Below are positions 51,063 through 60,700 of a stretch of 64,000 nt of DNA, piece by piece. Source of the stretch: Candidatus Avelusimicrobium vaccinum. Its GTDB lineage: Bacteria > Elusimicrobiota > Elusimicrobia > Elusimicrobiales > Elusimicrobiaceae. Below the pieces are notes generated by a model, which had not been told where the DNA came from, did no database searches, and saw only the letters and a program-made list of their open reading frames with translations. The stretch covers positions 124,001 to 188,000 of the forward strand of contig CADBIY010000001.1 of the NCBI GenBank assembly GCA_902794895.1, given 5' to 3'. Every line of letters begins with the position of its first letter. The first letter of the stretch is position 1. The position numbers and the translations under genes are program-made.

Positions 51063-51698
51063 ATGTCTCTTCAGAAGAAGCCTAAAATTAGTGTGCAAAC
51101 GATTCGCCGTCTGCCGCAATATTTACGTATTTTTTATAATTTTCACGCATATGGACGGGAACTTATTTCTTCCACGGATTTAGCCCAACAAACTCATTTA
51201 TTGCCGATCGTGATAAAAAAAGATTTACAAGCCGTCGGCGCACCCAGCAAGCGGCGGGCCGGTTTTAAGGTGGCGGGCACAATTAATGTGATAGAGCAAT
51301 TTTTAGGGTGGAATAATTTAAACAAAGCCTTTTTGATCGGTGTGGGGCATTTGGGGGCGGCACTGCTGGGGTTTGGCGGATTTAAAAATCATGGGCTGGA
51401 AATTGTGGCCGCGTTTGATACCGAGCCGGACAAAGTGGGCCAAACAATTCACGGCGTGCCGGTGTATCACACGGCGCAACTGACCAGTATTATTGAAAAA
51501 CAAAATTTAAAAATAGCGGTGCTTACACTACCTTCTTCTGCTGCGCAAGGGGTAACGGATACATTAATAAGTGCCGGTATCAAGGCTATTTGGAATTTTG
51601 CCCCGGTAAATTTAAAAGTTCCGGCGGATGTTGTGGTACAGAAGGAAGATATTTCTTCGGGATTGGCGGAATTGTGTGCGAAACTCAAAAGCAAGTAA
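51063..51698 (+). CDS. rex: Redox-sensing transcriptional repressor Rex
   Basis: 211 residues. N-terminal winged helix (about 1-80; YFRIFY-like segment YLRIFYNFHAYGRE and the wing KKDLQAVGAPSKRRAGF), then a Rossmann domain with GVGHLGAALL for NADH and a C-terminal swapped helix. It releases DNA when NADH/NAD is high, switching on fermentative genes such as adhE, which lies divergently. AGAGG precedes the ATG. The nucleotide motif has His in place of the commoner Asn (GxGNLG), probably a minor variant. Confidence 0.95.
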   Translation: MSLQKKPKISVQTIRRLPQYLRIFYNFHAYGRELISSTDLAQQTHLLPIVIKKDLQAVGAPSKRRAGFKVAGTINVIEQFLGWNNLNKAFLIGVGHLGAALLGFGGFKNHGLEIVAAFDTEPDKVGQTIHGVPVYHTAQLTSIIEKQNLKIAVLTLPSSAAQGVTDTLISAGIKAIWNFAPVNLKVPADVVVQKEDISSGLAELCAKLKSK

Positions 51699-51713
51699 AT
51701 ATAATTGGTAAAA

Positions 51714-52859
51714 TCAGATACACTTTCCGTCAATAAATATTTGGACCGGATGAAAATTATCATCTAACAGAGTAATATCTGCCCGGTAACCTGCTTCCAA
51801 TTTCCCCGTATTTTTCAACCCAATAATTTCTGCCGGATTCGTGCTGGCATAGCGTACGGCTTGCGGTAAGGAAATCCCAAAATCCACTAAATTTTTGACT
51901 CCGCGCGCCATGGTCAATGCCGACCCGGCAATTACTTTGTCCGTTTTTCGTTTCCATACACCGCCTTCAAAAATTACTTCTTCGCGGTTGGCGAAAAAGG
52001 GGCCTTGTTTTTGTCCGGTAGGCAGTAGCGCATCGGTTACCAAAACAACCTTATCAACCGGTTTAATATGTCCTAAAAATTGCACCAGGGCCGGATGTAC
52101 ATGCACCCCGTCCGCAATAATTTCACACGAGATTTCCGGCATCATTAAGACGGCTCCCGCCGCGCCCGGAGCACGGTGTAACAACGGGCTCATCGCATTG
52201 AATAAATGGGTGGCATGACGTACTCCTTGTTGCGCTCCTGTTAAAAATTCCTCATAGGTCGCATTCGTGTGGCCACCTTGCATTAAAATGTGTTTTGATT
52301 TACAAAATTCAATGATAGGACCGATATTTTTTAACTCCGGAGCGAAGGTCATGGCAGCAATATGGCCTTGTGCCGCTTGGTATAATTTTTCCAGCACCTG
52401 CACGTTTGCCGGAGCAATATCTTGCGGTTTCATCACTCCCGGTTTTGCGGGGGAAATAAAAGGTCCTTCCAAATGAAATCCAATGATTTTTGCCCCGGTT
52501 TCTTTTCCTAAAGCAGGGGCTAGCCGCACCAACAGTTTTTCCATTTCTTCCGGCTTTGCACAATAAAGGGTAGGGCAGAAGGCGGTTACGCCTTGTTTGG
52601 CCAGTTCATCAGACATTAACAATAATTCTTCCGGGGTCCCCAGTTCCGGTCCGTGTCCGGCAAATCCATGAATATGTAAATCAATCAGTCCGGGGATCGC
52701 ATAAGCCTGATGTCCATTTAGTAACGCAAGTTCTGTTTGCGGACGTTGATCCTGCGGGTAGATAGTAACAATTTTTCCATTTTGCACAAAAATACCATAA
52801 CCGGAAAGTATTTTATCGGTTGTTATCAAACGGATATTTTCGAGCAAAAAGGAATTCAT
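51714..52859 (-). CDS. nagA: N-acetylglucosamine-6-phosphate deacetylase
   Basis: 381 residues, amidohydrolase fold. It shows the metal-site segment IDLHIHGFAGHG, the EGPF motif, the HATHLFNAM motif and the catalytic Asp in LVTDALLPTG. It removes acetate from GlcNAc-6-P to give GlcN-6-P. AGGAG precedes the ATG at 52859; longer in-frame starts reach into nagB. It is the last gene of the operon from the PTS fusion gene and ends 15 bases from rex (convergent) with no terminator between them. Confidence 0.95.
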   Translation of the reverse strand: MNSFLLENIRLITTDKILSGYGIFVQNGKIVTIYPQDQRPQTELALLNGHQAYAIPGLIDLHIHGFAGHGPELGTPEELLLMSDELAKQGVTAFCPTLYCAKPEEMEKLLVRLAPALGKETGAKIIGFHLEGPFISPAKPGVMKPQDIAPANVQVLEKLYQAAQGHIAAMTFAPELKNIGPIIEFCKSKHILMQGGHTNATYEEFLTGAQQGVRHATHLFNAMSPLLHRAPGAAGAVLMMPEISCEIIADGVHVHPALVQFLGHIKPVDKVVLVTDALLPTGQKQGPFFANREEVIFEGGVWKRKTDKVIAGSALTMARGVKNLVDFGISLPQAVRYASTNPAEIIGLKNTGKLEAGYRADITLLDDNFHPVQIFIDGKCI

Positions 52860-52867
52860 AAGGACTC

Positions 52868-53677
52868 CTAACACAAAATTTCCGCCGGCTCGAGCGGATT
52901 TTGCGTAAACTGTGTAAGAATATCTTTTTGTATCGTTTCCGGCAATTCGATCGCGGCAGTTACATCTATAAGGAGCGTTGCTTGTGCGTGCGTTTTCAAT
53001 GCCGTGATCGGCCATTGCGGAGTGATTTTACCCAGCGCTAATCGTGCAACGGCTTGCGCTTTTGCTTCTCCGCTGGCTAAAAATAAAATTTCTTGTGCAT
53101 CTAATACGGTTCCGATTCCTACGGACAATGCATGCGTAGGAACGCGGGAAAGATCTCCGTTAAAAAAGCGCGCATTGGCTTGGCGGGTATTTTCTTCCAA
53201 GGTTACCAAACGGGTACGGGAATCAAAGGCCGAACCTGGTTCGTTAAAGGCAATGTGTCCGTTCCGGCCGACCCCGCCTAAAAATAAGTGAATGCCTCCT
53301 GCCTGTCGAATGGCTTGTTCATAGGAGGCGCACTCCGCAGTCAAATCCGGTGCTATTCCATTTAAAATATGGCGTTGGTTTTGGGGAATGTTGCTTCCGT
53401 TGAACAAGTGATGTTGCATATAGTAGTGGTAACTTTGCGGATCTTGCGCAGAAAGGCCCGCATATTCGTCCATGTTAAAGGAAACTACATGGCTTAAATC
53501 AAGTTGTCCGCTTTGGCAAAGTTGGCATAAACAGGCATACATCCCTTCCACCGTGCCCCCTGTCGGCAAACCGAGCACAAACGGTTTTTGTGCAGTGGGT
53601 TGAAACTGTTGGATTTTTTTACGTATATAATTGGCTGCCCAATTCCCTAGATCTTGTTGCAATACGAGTAAACGCAT
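52868..53677 (-). CDS. nagB: Glucosamine-6-phosphate deaminase
   Basis: 269 residues, normal size. It contains GLPTGGTVEGMYACL, the catalytic FNMDEY with its Asp, and GGVGRNGHIAFNEPGS with the general-acid His. It converts GlcN-6-P to fructose-6-P and ammonia, feeding glycolysis and also Pgi. A run of six G precedes the ATG as ribosome site. In the nag operon between the permease gene and nagA. Confidence 0.96.
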   Translation of the reverse strand: MRLLVLQQDLGNWAANYIRKKIQQFQPTAQKPFVLGLPTGGTVEGMYACLCQLCQSGQLDLSHVVSFNMDEYAGLSAQDPQSYHYYMQHHLFNGSNIPQNQRHILNGIAPDLTAECASYEQAIRQAGGIHLFLGGVGRNGHIAFNEPGSAFDSRTRLVTLEENTRQANARFFNGDLSRVPTHALSVGIGTVLDAQEILFLASGEAKAQAVARLALGKITPQWPITALKTHAQATLLIDVTAAIELPETIQKDILTQFTQNPLEPAEILC

Positions 53678-53689
53678 AAATACCCCCCA

Positions 53690-55129
53690 TTATAAACAAG
53701 TTTTAATTTCATCCGCCAATAATTCTACTTCCGGGCCAATGACTACTTGCACCATACCGGACGCCGTTTTTATGACTCCCCGGGCTCCGGCTTGTTTTAA
53801 GGCAGTTTCATCTACTTTAGAAGTATCATTGACTTCCAAACGGAGCCGGGTTGCACAGGAGCCGAGCGATTTAATATTTTCCTTACCGCCTAATGCTTGG
53901 AAGTAGATTGCGCCGCGCGTAGAAGCCGTTTCGTTCGCTGAAGTGCTTGCCGGTGAAGCGGCCGGTTGTTGAGCCGGTGTGGTAACGGGTTGGTCTTCAC
54001 GGCCGGGCGTTTTTAAATTCCAGCGGGTAATCGCGATATAAAATACCAAGTAATAAACGACCGCATAAATCAGACCGACCGGTAGCAAGCGTAACGGATG
54101 GGTACCTAAGCCGTAACTGAGTAAATAGTCAAAGAGTCCGGCTGAAAAAGTAAAGCCCAATTTCACCTGAAGAATATTCATAATAACCAGGGATAATCCG
54201 GTTAAAATGGCATGTAAGATATATAAGGGGAATGCTAAAAACATGAATGCAAATTCAATGGGTTCGGTAATTCCGGTTAAAAATGAAGTGAGTGCCATGG
54301 AAAGTAGTAACCCGGCGGTTGCTTTTTGGCGTGCAGTAGATGCTGTTTTTATCATGGCGAAACAAGCGGCCGGTAAACCGAACATCATCACTGGGAAAAA
54401 ACCGGCCATAAAGGCTCCGGCTGTTGGATCTTGTGCAAAGAAACGGGTTAAATCACCATGCACAACAGTTTCCACTCCGTTTTGTAAGGTGGCAAAATCG
54501 CCGAATTGGAACCAGACTAAATTATTTAAGATATGGTGCAGCCCTAATGGGATTAACATACGGTTTGCAAAACCATAGAAAAACAGACCGATATTTCCCG
54601 AAGCAATCGTCCATTGGCCAAATCCGTTAATCAAGCGCCCAATCGGGGGCCAAATAAAATAGGCGAGACCGGCAATCAGTAAACAAACGGCACCCGTAAT
54701 AATAGGCACGAAACGGCGTCCGCCAAAAAAGGCTAAATAGGGGGGGAGTTTAATACTTTTGTAACGGTTATACAACGTGCCGGCTACCACCCCGGAGATG
54801 ATACCGCCTAAAACGCCCATGTTAATGGATTTATCAAGTGCTTCTAAGGCGGCAGTCATGATCACATATCCGATAAAAGAGGCCAACGCTGCTGCCCCAT
54901 GGTTTTCGTGAGCAAACCCGATTGCCACCCCGATTGCAAAAATAAGGGGCAAGTTGTTAAATACGGCTCCTCCCGCTTGGGAAATAAATGCAATATTGAG
55001 CAAATCCGGTTGCCCTAAACGGAGTAAAAGTCCGGCAATCGGCAGCACCGCAATTGGCAACATTAATGCCTTACCTAATTGAACGAGTCCGTTTCCTATC
55101 CATACACCAAACGTTTTAATTTTTTGCAT
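53690..55129 (-). CDS. GlcNAc-type PTS permease, IIC-IIB
   Basis: 479 residues. The IIC membrane domain (1-360, about ten helices, starting FGVWIGNGLVQLGKALMLPI and with the substrate-site segment GITEPIEF) is followed by a Pro/Ala/Ser linker (385-405) and an IIB domain with its phospho-cysteine in GSCATRLR. It imports and phosphorylates N-acetylglucosamine (NagE/NagP type). Its missing IIA domain is supplied by the fusion protein encoded next upstream. Glucose-type specificity is a less likely alternative given nagA and nagB. Confidence 0.93.
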   Translation of the reverse strand: MQKIKTFGVWIGNGLVQLGKALMLPIAVLPIAGLLLRLGQPDLLNIAFISQAGGAVFNNLPLIFAIGVAIGFAHENHGAAALASFIGYVIMTAALEALDKSINMGVLGGIISGVVAGTLYNRYKSIKLPPYLAFFGGRRFVPIITGAVCLLIAGLAYFIWPPIGRLINGFGQWTIASGNIGLFFYGFANRMLIPLGLHHILNNLVWFQFGDFATLQNGVETVVHGDLTRFFAQDPTAGAFMAGFFPVMMFGLPAACFAMIKTASTARQKATAGLLLSMALTSFLTGITEPIEFAFMFLAFPLYILHAILTGLSLVIMNILQVKLGFTFSAGLFDYLLSYGLGTHPLRLLPVGLIYAVVYYLVFYIAITRWNLKTPGREDQPVTTPAQQPAASPASTSANETASTRGAIYFQALGGKENIKSLGSCATRLRLEVNDTSKVDETALKQAGARGVIKTASGMVQVVIGPEVELLADEIKTCL

Positions 55130-55140
55130 GAAACCTCCCT

Positions 55141-57636
55141 TTATTTATTTAGAAAATCTTTCACTAGATTGCGTACGGCTTGAGCGCTGGATAATCGCAA
55201 TGCTTGTTGGGCTAAAGTTTGGCATTCTTGTACGTTTAATTTACGTACCAATGCTTTAATTTTTGCTACAGAACCCGCTCCTACTGCCAGTTCGGTAACC
55301 CCTAAACCGATCAGTAAAGCAACAGCCGCCGGATCGGCGGCTACTGCGCCGCAGACGGCTACTGGTTTATGATACGGTTGTGCTCCCCGTGCTGTACATT
55401 CTATTAACTTCAATACACCCGGATGAAGCGGATCTGCCCACGAACTAATTTGTTTGTGCCCGCGGTCAATGGCAAGCGTGTATTGTGTTAAATCATTTGT
55501 TCCAATTGAAAAGAAGGCGGCTTCTTGGGCCAGTTGTGAGGAAGTGAGGGCCGCGGCAGGGACTTCAATCATAATTCCCAACTGTACGGACTCGTTCATT
55601 CCTAACGATTTTTTTTCTTGTTCAACGATTTGTTGAAATTGTTTTAATTCATCCAAGAAAGTAACCATGGGTAACATCAACCGTACTCGGTTGAATGGAC
55701 GTACCCGTAATAAAGCGCGTAATTGGGTGCGGAAAAACGATTCATTGTTTTTAAACGCGCGTACCCCGCGGATTCCAACGATCGGATTTTCTTCCGGCGG
55801 GATATTTACGAATGGAACCGGTTTATCTCCGCCGGCATCCATGGTGCGAAAGGTAACCGTCCCGCGGGAAGCATCTAAAATAGATTGGTATACGGCAAGT
55901 TGTTCATCTTCTGTAGGGGCGATAGCCCGGTTTTGAAATAAAAATTCGGTGCGAACGAGGCCTAGACCGTCGGCTCCGGATTTTTTTGCACGGGCGGATT
56001 CTTCTGCGTTGGAAACGTTTCCTTCAATTAAAATTTGAATCCCGTCTTTTGTAATGGCGGCTTCTTGGGCAGTTTGGGAGGCCTGTTCATTTTCGGCAGC
56101 GGATTGCTTGCGTTGATTTTCAAAAATTTGTTTTTGACCGGAGGATGGATTAATCCAGGCGGTCGCGGTATCTGCATCTAATAACAGTAGCGTTCCGTTT
56201 GGAACTGCCAAAATTTCTGTTCCCGCCTGTACGATTGCAGGAATATTACGGTTGCGGAGCAAAATTCCTGCATGGGCAGTTGGCGAACCGTTGGCAAGCA
56301 AAACCCCGGCAATATGTTCCGGTAAAGCCGAAACGTCTGAAGGAAGTAAATCGTCTGCCACCACAATGCTTCCGGGGGCAATGTCCGGCAAACGGTAATG
56401 CTCGCCCGTTAACTGGCAGAGCACTTCTCGGCGTACATCTTTCAAATCGGCAATCCGTTCCATGAGAAAACGGTTTTTTGTCTTTTTGAGAATATCAATA
56501 CTTTGGCGGATTGCCGTATTAAATGCAAAGGCGGCCGTTTTTCCTTGTAAAATAGTTTGACGGGTCGTATCCGTGAGTAAAGGATCTCGAAGCAAAAGTA
56601 AATGCGCATTTAAAATATCACGGGATTCGTTACTTTTTTCCGCCGCAATTTGCGCCTCCATTTGTTCGGTTAAGGTATGCAAAGCGTGTTCGAGGGCGGC
56701 GCATTCCTCTTGCGGATCGGCTGCATTTTCTTCAAAGGCAAGCGTTTTAACGGTTAAAACGGCAGCGGGTCCACTTACCATACCTCCGCAGGCAGAAAGG
56801 CCCTTGATGTGGGCAGGCAGCGGTTTTTGGGGGGTAGGTTCCGTTTGAACTTCTTGCGGTTGGGAAAGAATATTTTTTTCTCCTAATCCGTTTTGAAAGG
56901 CCTCTTGCAATTTGATCAGCATAACATCGGCTTGTTCTTGAGGTCCATACACCCGTAAAATTAGTGTATCTTGAGCAGATAGAGATAATCCCATAAGCCC
57001 TACAATACTTTTGGCATTGGCCGTTTTAGTTCCGTGAAAAACTAGAATATCATGCGGATATTGAGCCGCCAGATTGGCTAAGACGGCAGCAGGACGGGCA
57101 TGTAAGCCGTTGGGATTTAAGAGGGTAATAGGACCGGATTCGGAAAAAACAGTCATATCAGGCAAGGGCTTTTTAGTGGCTTGACCTTCAAACTGAAATA
57201 AGCACTGTCCGGTCCGTACTAGGCCGGAAGTTTTTTCTGTTACGGTAGCATCTGTCGGAGAAGTGAGCACGACTAACACTAACGGACTGGCTGCTTTATG
57301 TTGTAAAATTTCGAGATCAAACTCCAATAATTTTTGACCTACTTTGACAGTATCCCCTTCTTTAACAAACGCTTTAAAGCCCTCTCCGTTTAAGGCGACC
57401 GTTTCCAACCCGACATGTACTAAAATTTCTGCATCTTGTGTGCGTAATACAATAGCATGGAGCGCCTTATTTAAATTTGCCACCACTCCATCAACCGGTG
57501 CAAGAATTTCACTATTTCGTGGTAAAATGGCCAACCCGTCACCTAGCATATGTTCGCTGAAAACGGGATCGGGTACTTGTTCCAACGGAACAACGGTTCC
57601 TTCCAACGGACTAAGCACTTCAAGGCATGTAGACAT
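55141..57636 (-). CDS. EIIA-HPr-enzyme I fusion phosphotransferase
   Basis: 831 residues in three PTS parts. Residues 1-150 are a glucose-type IIA with histidines H60 and H74 (the latter in HVGLETV). Residues 165-250 are HPr with the phospho-His H179 in GLHARPA and a regulatory-type Ser in NAKSIVGLMG. Residues 275-831 are enzyme I with the active His in SPTAHAG and the PEP-binding C-terminal domain (GIMIEVPAAA, SIGTNDLTQY). One chain can carry phosphate from PEP to the IIBC permease encoded directly downstream. Similar IIA-HPr-EI fusions exist in GlcNAc systems of other bacteria (for example Caulobacter NagF). AGGAG lies ten bases before the ATG at 57636; a start 17 codons earlier has no site. 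Confidence 0.95.
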   Translation of the reverse strand: MSTCLEVLSPLEGTVVPLEQVPDPVFSEHMLGDGLAILPRNSEILAPVDGVVANLNKALHAIVLRTQDAEILVHVGLETVALNGEGFKAFVKEGDTVKVGQKLLEFDLEILQHKAASPLVLVVLTSPTDATVTEKTSGLVRTGQCLFQFEGQATKKPLPDMTVFSESGPITLLNPNGLHARPAAVLANLAAQYPHDILVFHGTKTANAKSIVGLMGLSLSAQDTLILRVYGPQEQADVMLIKLQEAFQNGLGEKNILSQPQEVQTEPTPQKPLPAHIKGLSACGGMVSGPAAVLTVKTLAFEENAADPQEECAALEHALHTLTEQMEAQIAAEKSNESRDILNAHLLLLRDPLLTDTTRQTILQGKTAAFAFNTAIRQSIDILKKTKNRFLMERIADLKDVRREVLCQLTGEHYRLPDIAPGSIVVADDLLPSDVSALPEHIAGVLLANGSPTAHAGILLRNRNIPAIVQAGTEILAVPNGTLLLLDADTATAWINPSSGQKQIFENQRKQSAAENEQASQTAQEAAITKDGIQILIEGNVSNAEESARAKKSGADGLGLVRTEFLFQNRAIAPTEDEQLAVYQSILDASRGTVTFRTMDAGGDKPVPFVNIPPEENPIVGIRGVRAFKNNESFFRTQLRALLRVRPFNRVRLMLPMVTFLDELKQFQQIVEQEKKSLGMNESVQLGIMIEVPAAALTSSQLAQEAAFFSIGTNDLTQYTLAIDRGHKQISSWADPLHPGVLKLIECTARGAQPYHKPVAVCGAVAADPAAVALLIGLGVTELAVGAGSVAKIKALVRKLNVQECQTLAQQALRLSSAQAVRNLVKDFLNK

Positions 57637-57667
57637 GGGATATATTCTCCTAAGTAGGTTTACCACC

Positions 57668-57673
57668 ATTATA
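57668..57673 (-). promoter_or_regulatory. -10 of the nag/PTS operon
   Basis: Minus strand TATAAT 32 bases before the fusion gene. A TTGACA (57687-57682) lies only eight bases upstream of it, too close for a normal promoter; the true -35 is unclear, and the TTGACA may belong to a different start. Confidence 0.45.
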
Positions 57674-57711
57674 GTATATTCTGTCAAGAAACAAACAGTA
57701 ATTTTTCATAA

Positions 57712-57741
57712 AAACTCCCGAGTATCAAAACCCGGGAGTTT
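57712..57741 (-). terminator. Terminator after the alpha-2-macroglobulin gene
   Basis: AAACTCCCG / CGGGAGTTT stem with a 12-base loop, followed by T residues on the minus strand. Confidence 0.8.
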
Positions 57742-57757
57742 GAAATGTAATTCGTAT

Positions 57758-60700
57758 TTATTTTTGAACTTTAATTTGCAAAGTTTCCGTATGTGCTCCA
57801 TATTGAGGGGCATACATGGATTGTGTTTGGGCCGCGGCCGCATGGAAATCACCGGCTACCGTGGGACGTAATACATAGCGAAGTGTTAACGTGCCGTTAG
57901 GTAACCAGTTGATAAAGAAATTGGTACTGGCATCTCGAATTTCCCGGTAGAAACTAACGGGATTCCATTCCCAGGAACTAACCAATTCGCTGCTTTCAAA
58001 TCCGGCCGGTTTGGGATCGGTTACTTGCACATATTCAAATGCACTGCGTGTATGTAAAGTAAGATGTACTTCAATTTCATCTCCGATTTGCACATGTTCT
58101 AAATCGGCGAGCGGGATTAATTTGGTTTTGTTTGCCTCTTTTACGCGGCGGAAATACTGCCGGGTAAGATGGATGACTCCCTGGGGGGAAGCCGTTACTT
58201 TGTTGGATTGGTAAATAGCACTTAGTGAAGCAAAATCCGTCATTTTCCCTTGTTTGCGGATCGTGGCTTCTATATCTGTTGAAGTAATTTGCCGGCCGGA
58301 GTGTACCCATTGTAGGTTTTCTGTCCAATCCATGGGTTGGAACGATAAATTCTGCCGGGTATTACCCCAATTGATTTGATAACCGGATGGGGTCGATAAA
58401 GCCCCTTTGATTTTCATGATATCAAGGAGTGTAAATACGGCTTGGGCCGCCGCTTGCGTATCCGTCCAATCGTTTACCTGGCGGTTGAAAAGAAGCCATT
58501 GGGTCATAGCATCAAGTTGCGGTGCTTGCGGACGGATTTCCAGTAGCGTGCGTAACGTAACCGTTTGGGTAGTTAGCGTGTCGTTGTACCAAAGCCAACT
58601 TTCCGGTTCTGGAGCAAAATAAGCGCCGGTTAAAGGGTCTTCTTTTAAGCGGGAGAGCACTAAATTTAAGTATTTATTGGCTTTTACATCATCTCCCAAC
58701 CGGTGGTAAATAGCGGCTGCATAAATTTGACCGAGAGGTGTCATAAATTTTGCATACTCATCGGCATAATCTACCCACCGCTTGATATACGGTTTAGCGG
58801 CATTATAGGACGGCCAGGTTTTCGGAAATGCCGATAAGGTATATGCCGCATACAACGCATAGGCAACGGATTCTTTGGAATCTTTTTTTAACCGAGCCTC
58901 AATTTTAGGATGAATAAATTCAAAAGCCTTTTGGGCCGCAGCCTGCGGAATTTCCGCTTGATAGGTAAGCGCTTGGCTGAAGGCATGAAGGGCATAGAGT
59001 GTTAAATATTCGTCATCCGGTCCTCCCGCAAACCAGGTAAAAGCCCCTGTTGGATTTTGGAACTTTAAGATGTTTTTAAGTTCTTTTTCTAAATAAGAAG
59101 CAACTAATTTATTGTCAAATAAACTAATCATGTCGGCGTTATGAACCTGGCGTCCCTGCGCTTGGCGCAACCAAGGGGTTTGGGTGAGAAGTTCCAACCG
59201 TAAGGGATCATTTTCGTTCCAGGAAGCCGTAAGACCGGTTCGTTTCGGTAATTTTTGAACTGCTTGTTTAAGTTCCGGATACGTTGTATAGAACTGATGC
59301 ACAACGGCTAGCGGTACATAACGGTTCAAGGTAGAAACGAGGTCCTTATGGGTGGTAGTTAATAAGTTTGGCATGGAATTTAATACCTGCAAGGCTAAAC
59401 TGGGATGTAAGGACAAAGAAGTCAATTCAATATCTTGGGAAGGTATATTAGCGATTTCGCGGAGGTTTAATAAATTTGTCCCTTCCTTTAGGGCCGTATG
59501 TACCGACGCTAATAAACGTTGCTTAGCGGGAAGAACCGGCAATTCGCGTTGCTCTGCATCATTTTCTTTGCCGGCCCGGACAATGGCTAAAACCGTGTAT
59601 AGATCCGGTTGATTCGGGGCTTGGATTTCCCAAGTTACAAATTGCGTGCTTTGTGCCTCCACAGAAACCGTTTTAACCGGCTGTAAAATATGCCAATCTG
59701 GTAACACGTTTTGACCGTTACGTGTAAGTTGCAAAGTAACTTGTGCAGTTAGTTTTTGGTTGGTTTGGTTTGTAACAGCCGCTTGCAGGGTGCCGCGGTC
59801 TCCTTCCCGGTAAAAACGCGGTAAGGTAAGGCGGATCATTAAGTCTTTACGGGTTACGGTTTGTGCCATGAAAGAACCGAAATCAGCCGCAGGGGTCAAT
59901 ACATATCCCAAAATGTTCCACGCGGTTAAACTTTGCGGTAAGGTGAAGCGTAGAGAAGCCTTGCCGTTTGTTACCGGTACGGCTGAATTAAAATAGGCTG
60001 TTTCCGCAAAATCAGTTCTTACCGTTGTTTGGTCGGTTGACCCGGTATCGGCTTCGCTTTCTTGGACACTTTCTAAAGTATCTGCGGAAAATGAGGCTCC
60101 GGCTGCCATGGCGGCAGGTTCTTCCATGGCATTCGTGGTTATCATTTTATTATCTTGCACTCCTGCCGCCTTAGCCATCATAGGCATGGCAGCCCGGCTG
60201 CCTAACATTCTGTGTAGGCCGTATCCGCGTACAAACATGTGTAAATTAAAGGAAGGCAACGGTAGTTGGTTAAATGCGTGTTTCCTGTTTAAAGCAGGTA
60301 TACGTACGGAGTGTGTGAATCCGGCCCGGTTACTTTTGGTGTAAGAAGGAACATCCTTTTGCTGGGAAAAGAGTTGAGAAAAATCAAGAGAGAGGTTATT
60401 TTTTTCGTAATAATCCAGCGATTTATCATAAATAGTTACCAGGGCTTGCCCGTTTACCGGAGTGTCGGAAGCACTCCGTGCCGTCAATGTCCAATGAACG
60501 GAGGATCCGGGTTTAACTGATTCGGGAAGATGCATATCTACGGCGAGTTTTTTGTTGTCAAAGGGAACGTCTACCGAAGTTTCTCCGTCATAAAACTGGT
60601 AGTTACTGGCTCCAAACCAGCGTACCGCAAGTCCACCCCGGTGGGTATCCTGAATTGGAAATTCCAATACAGTTACACCGCTGTCTAATTTTTGTTTATG

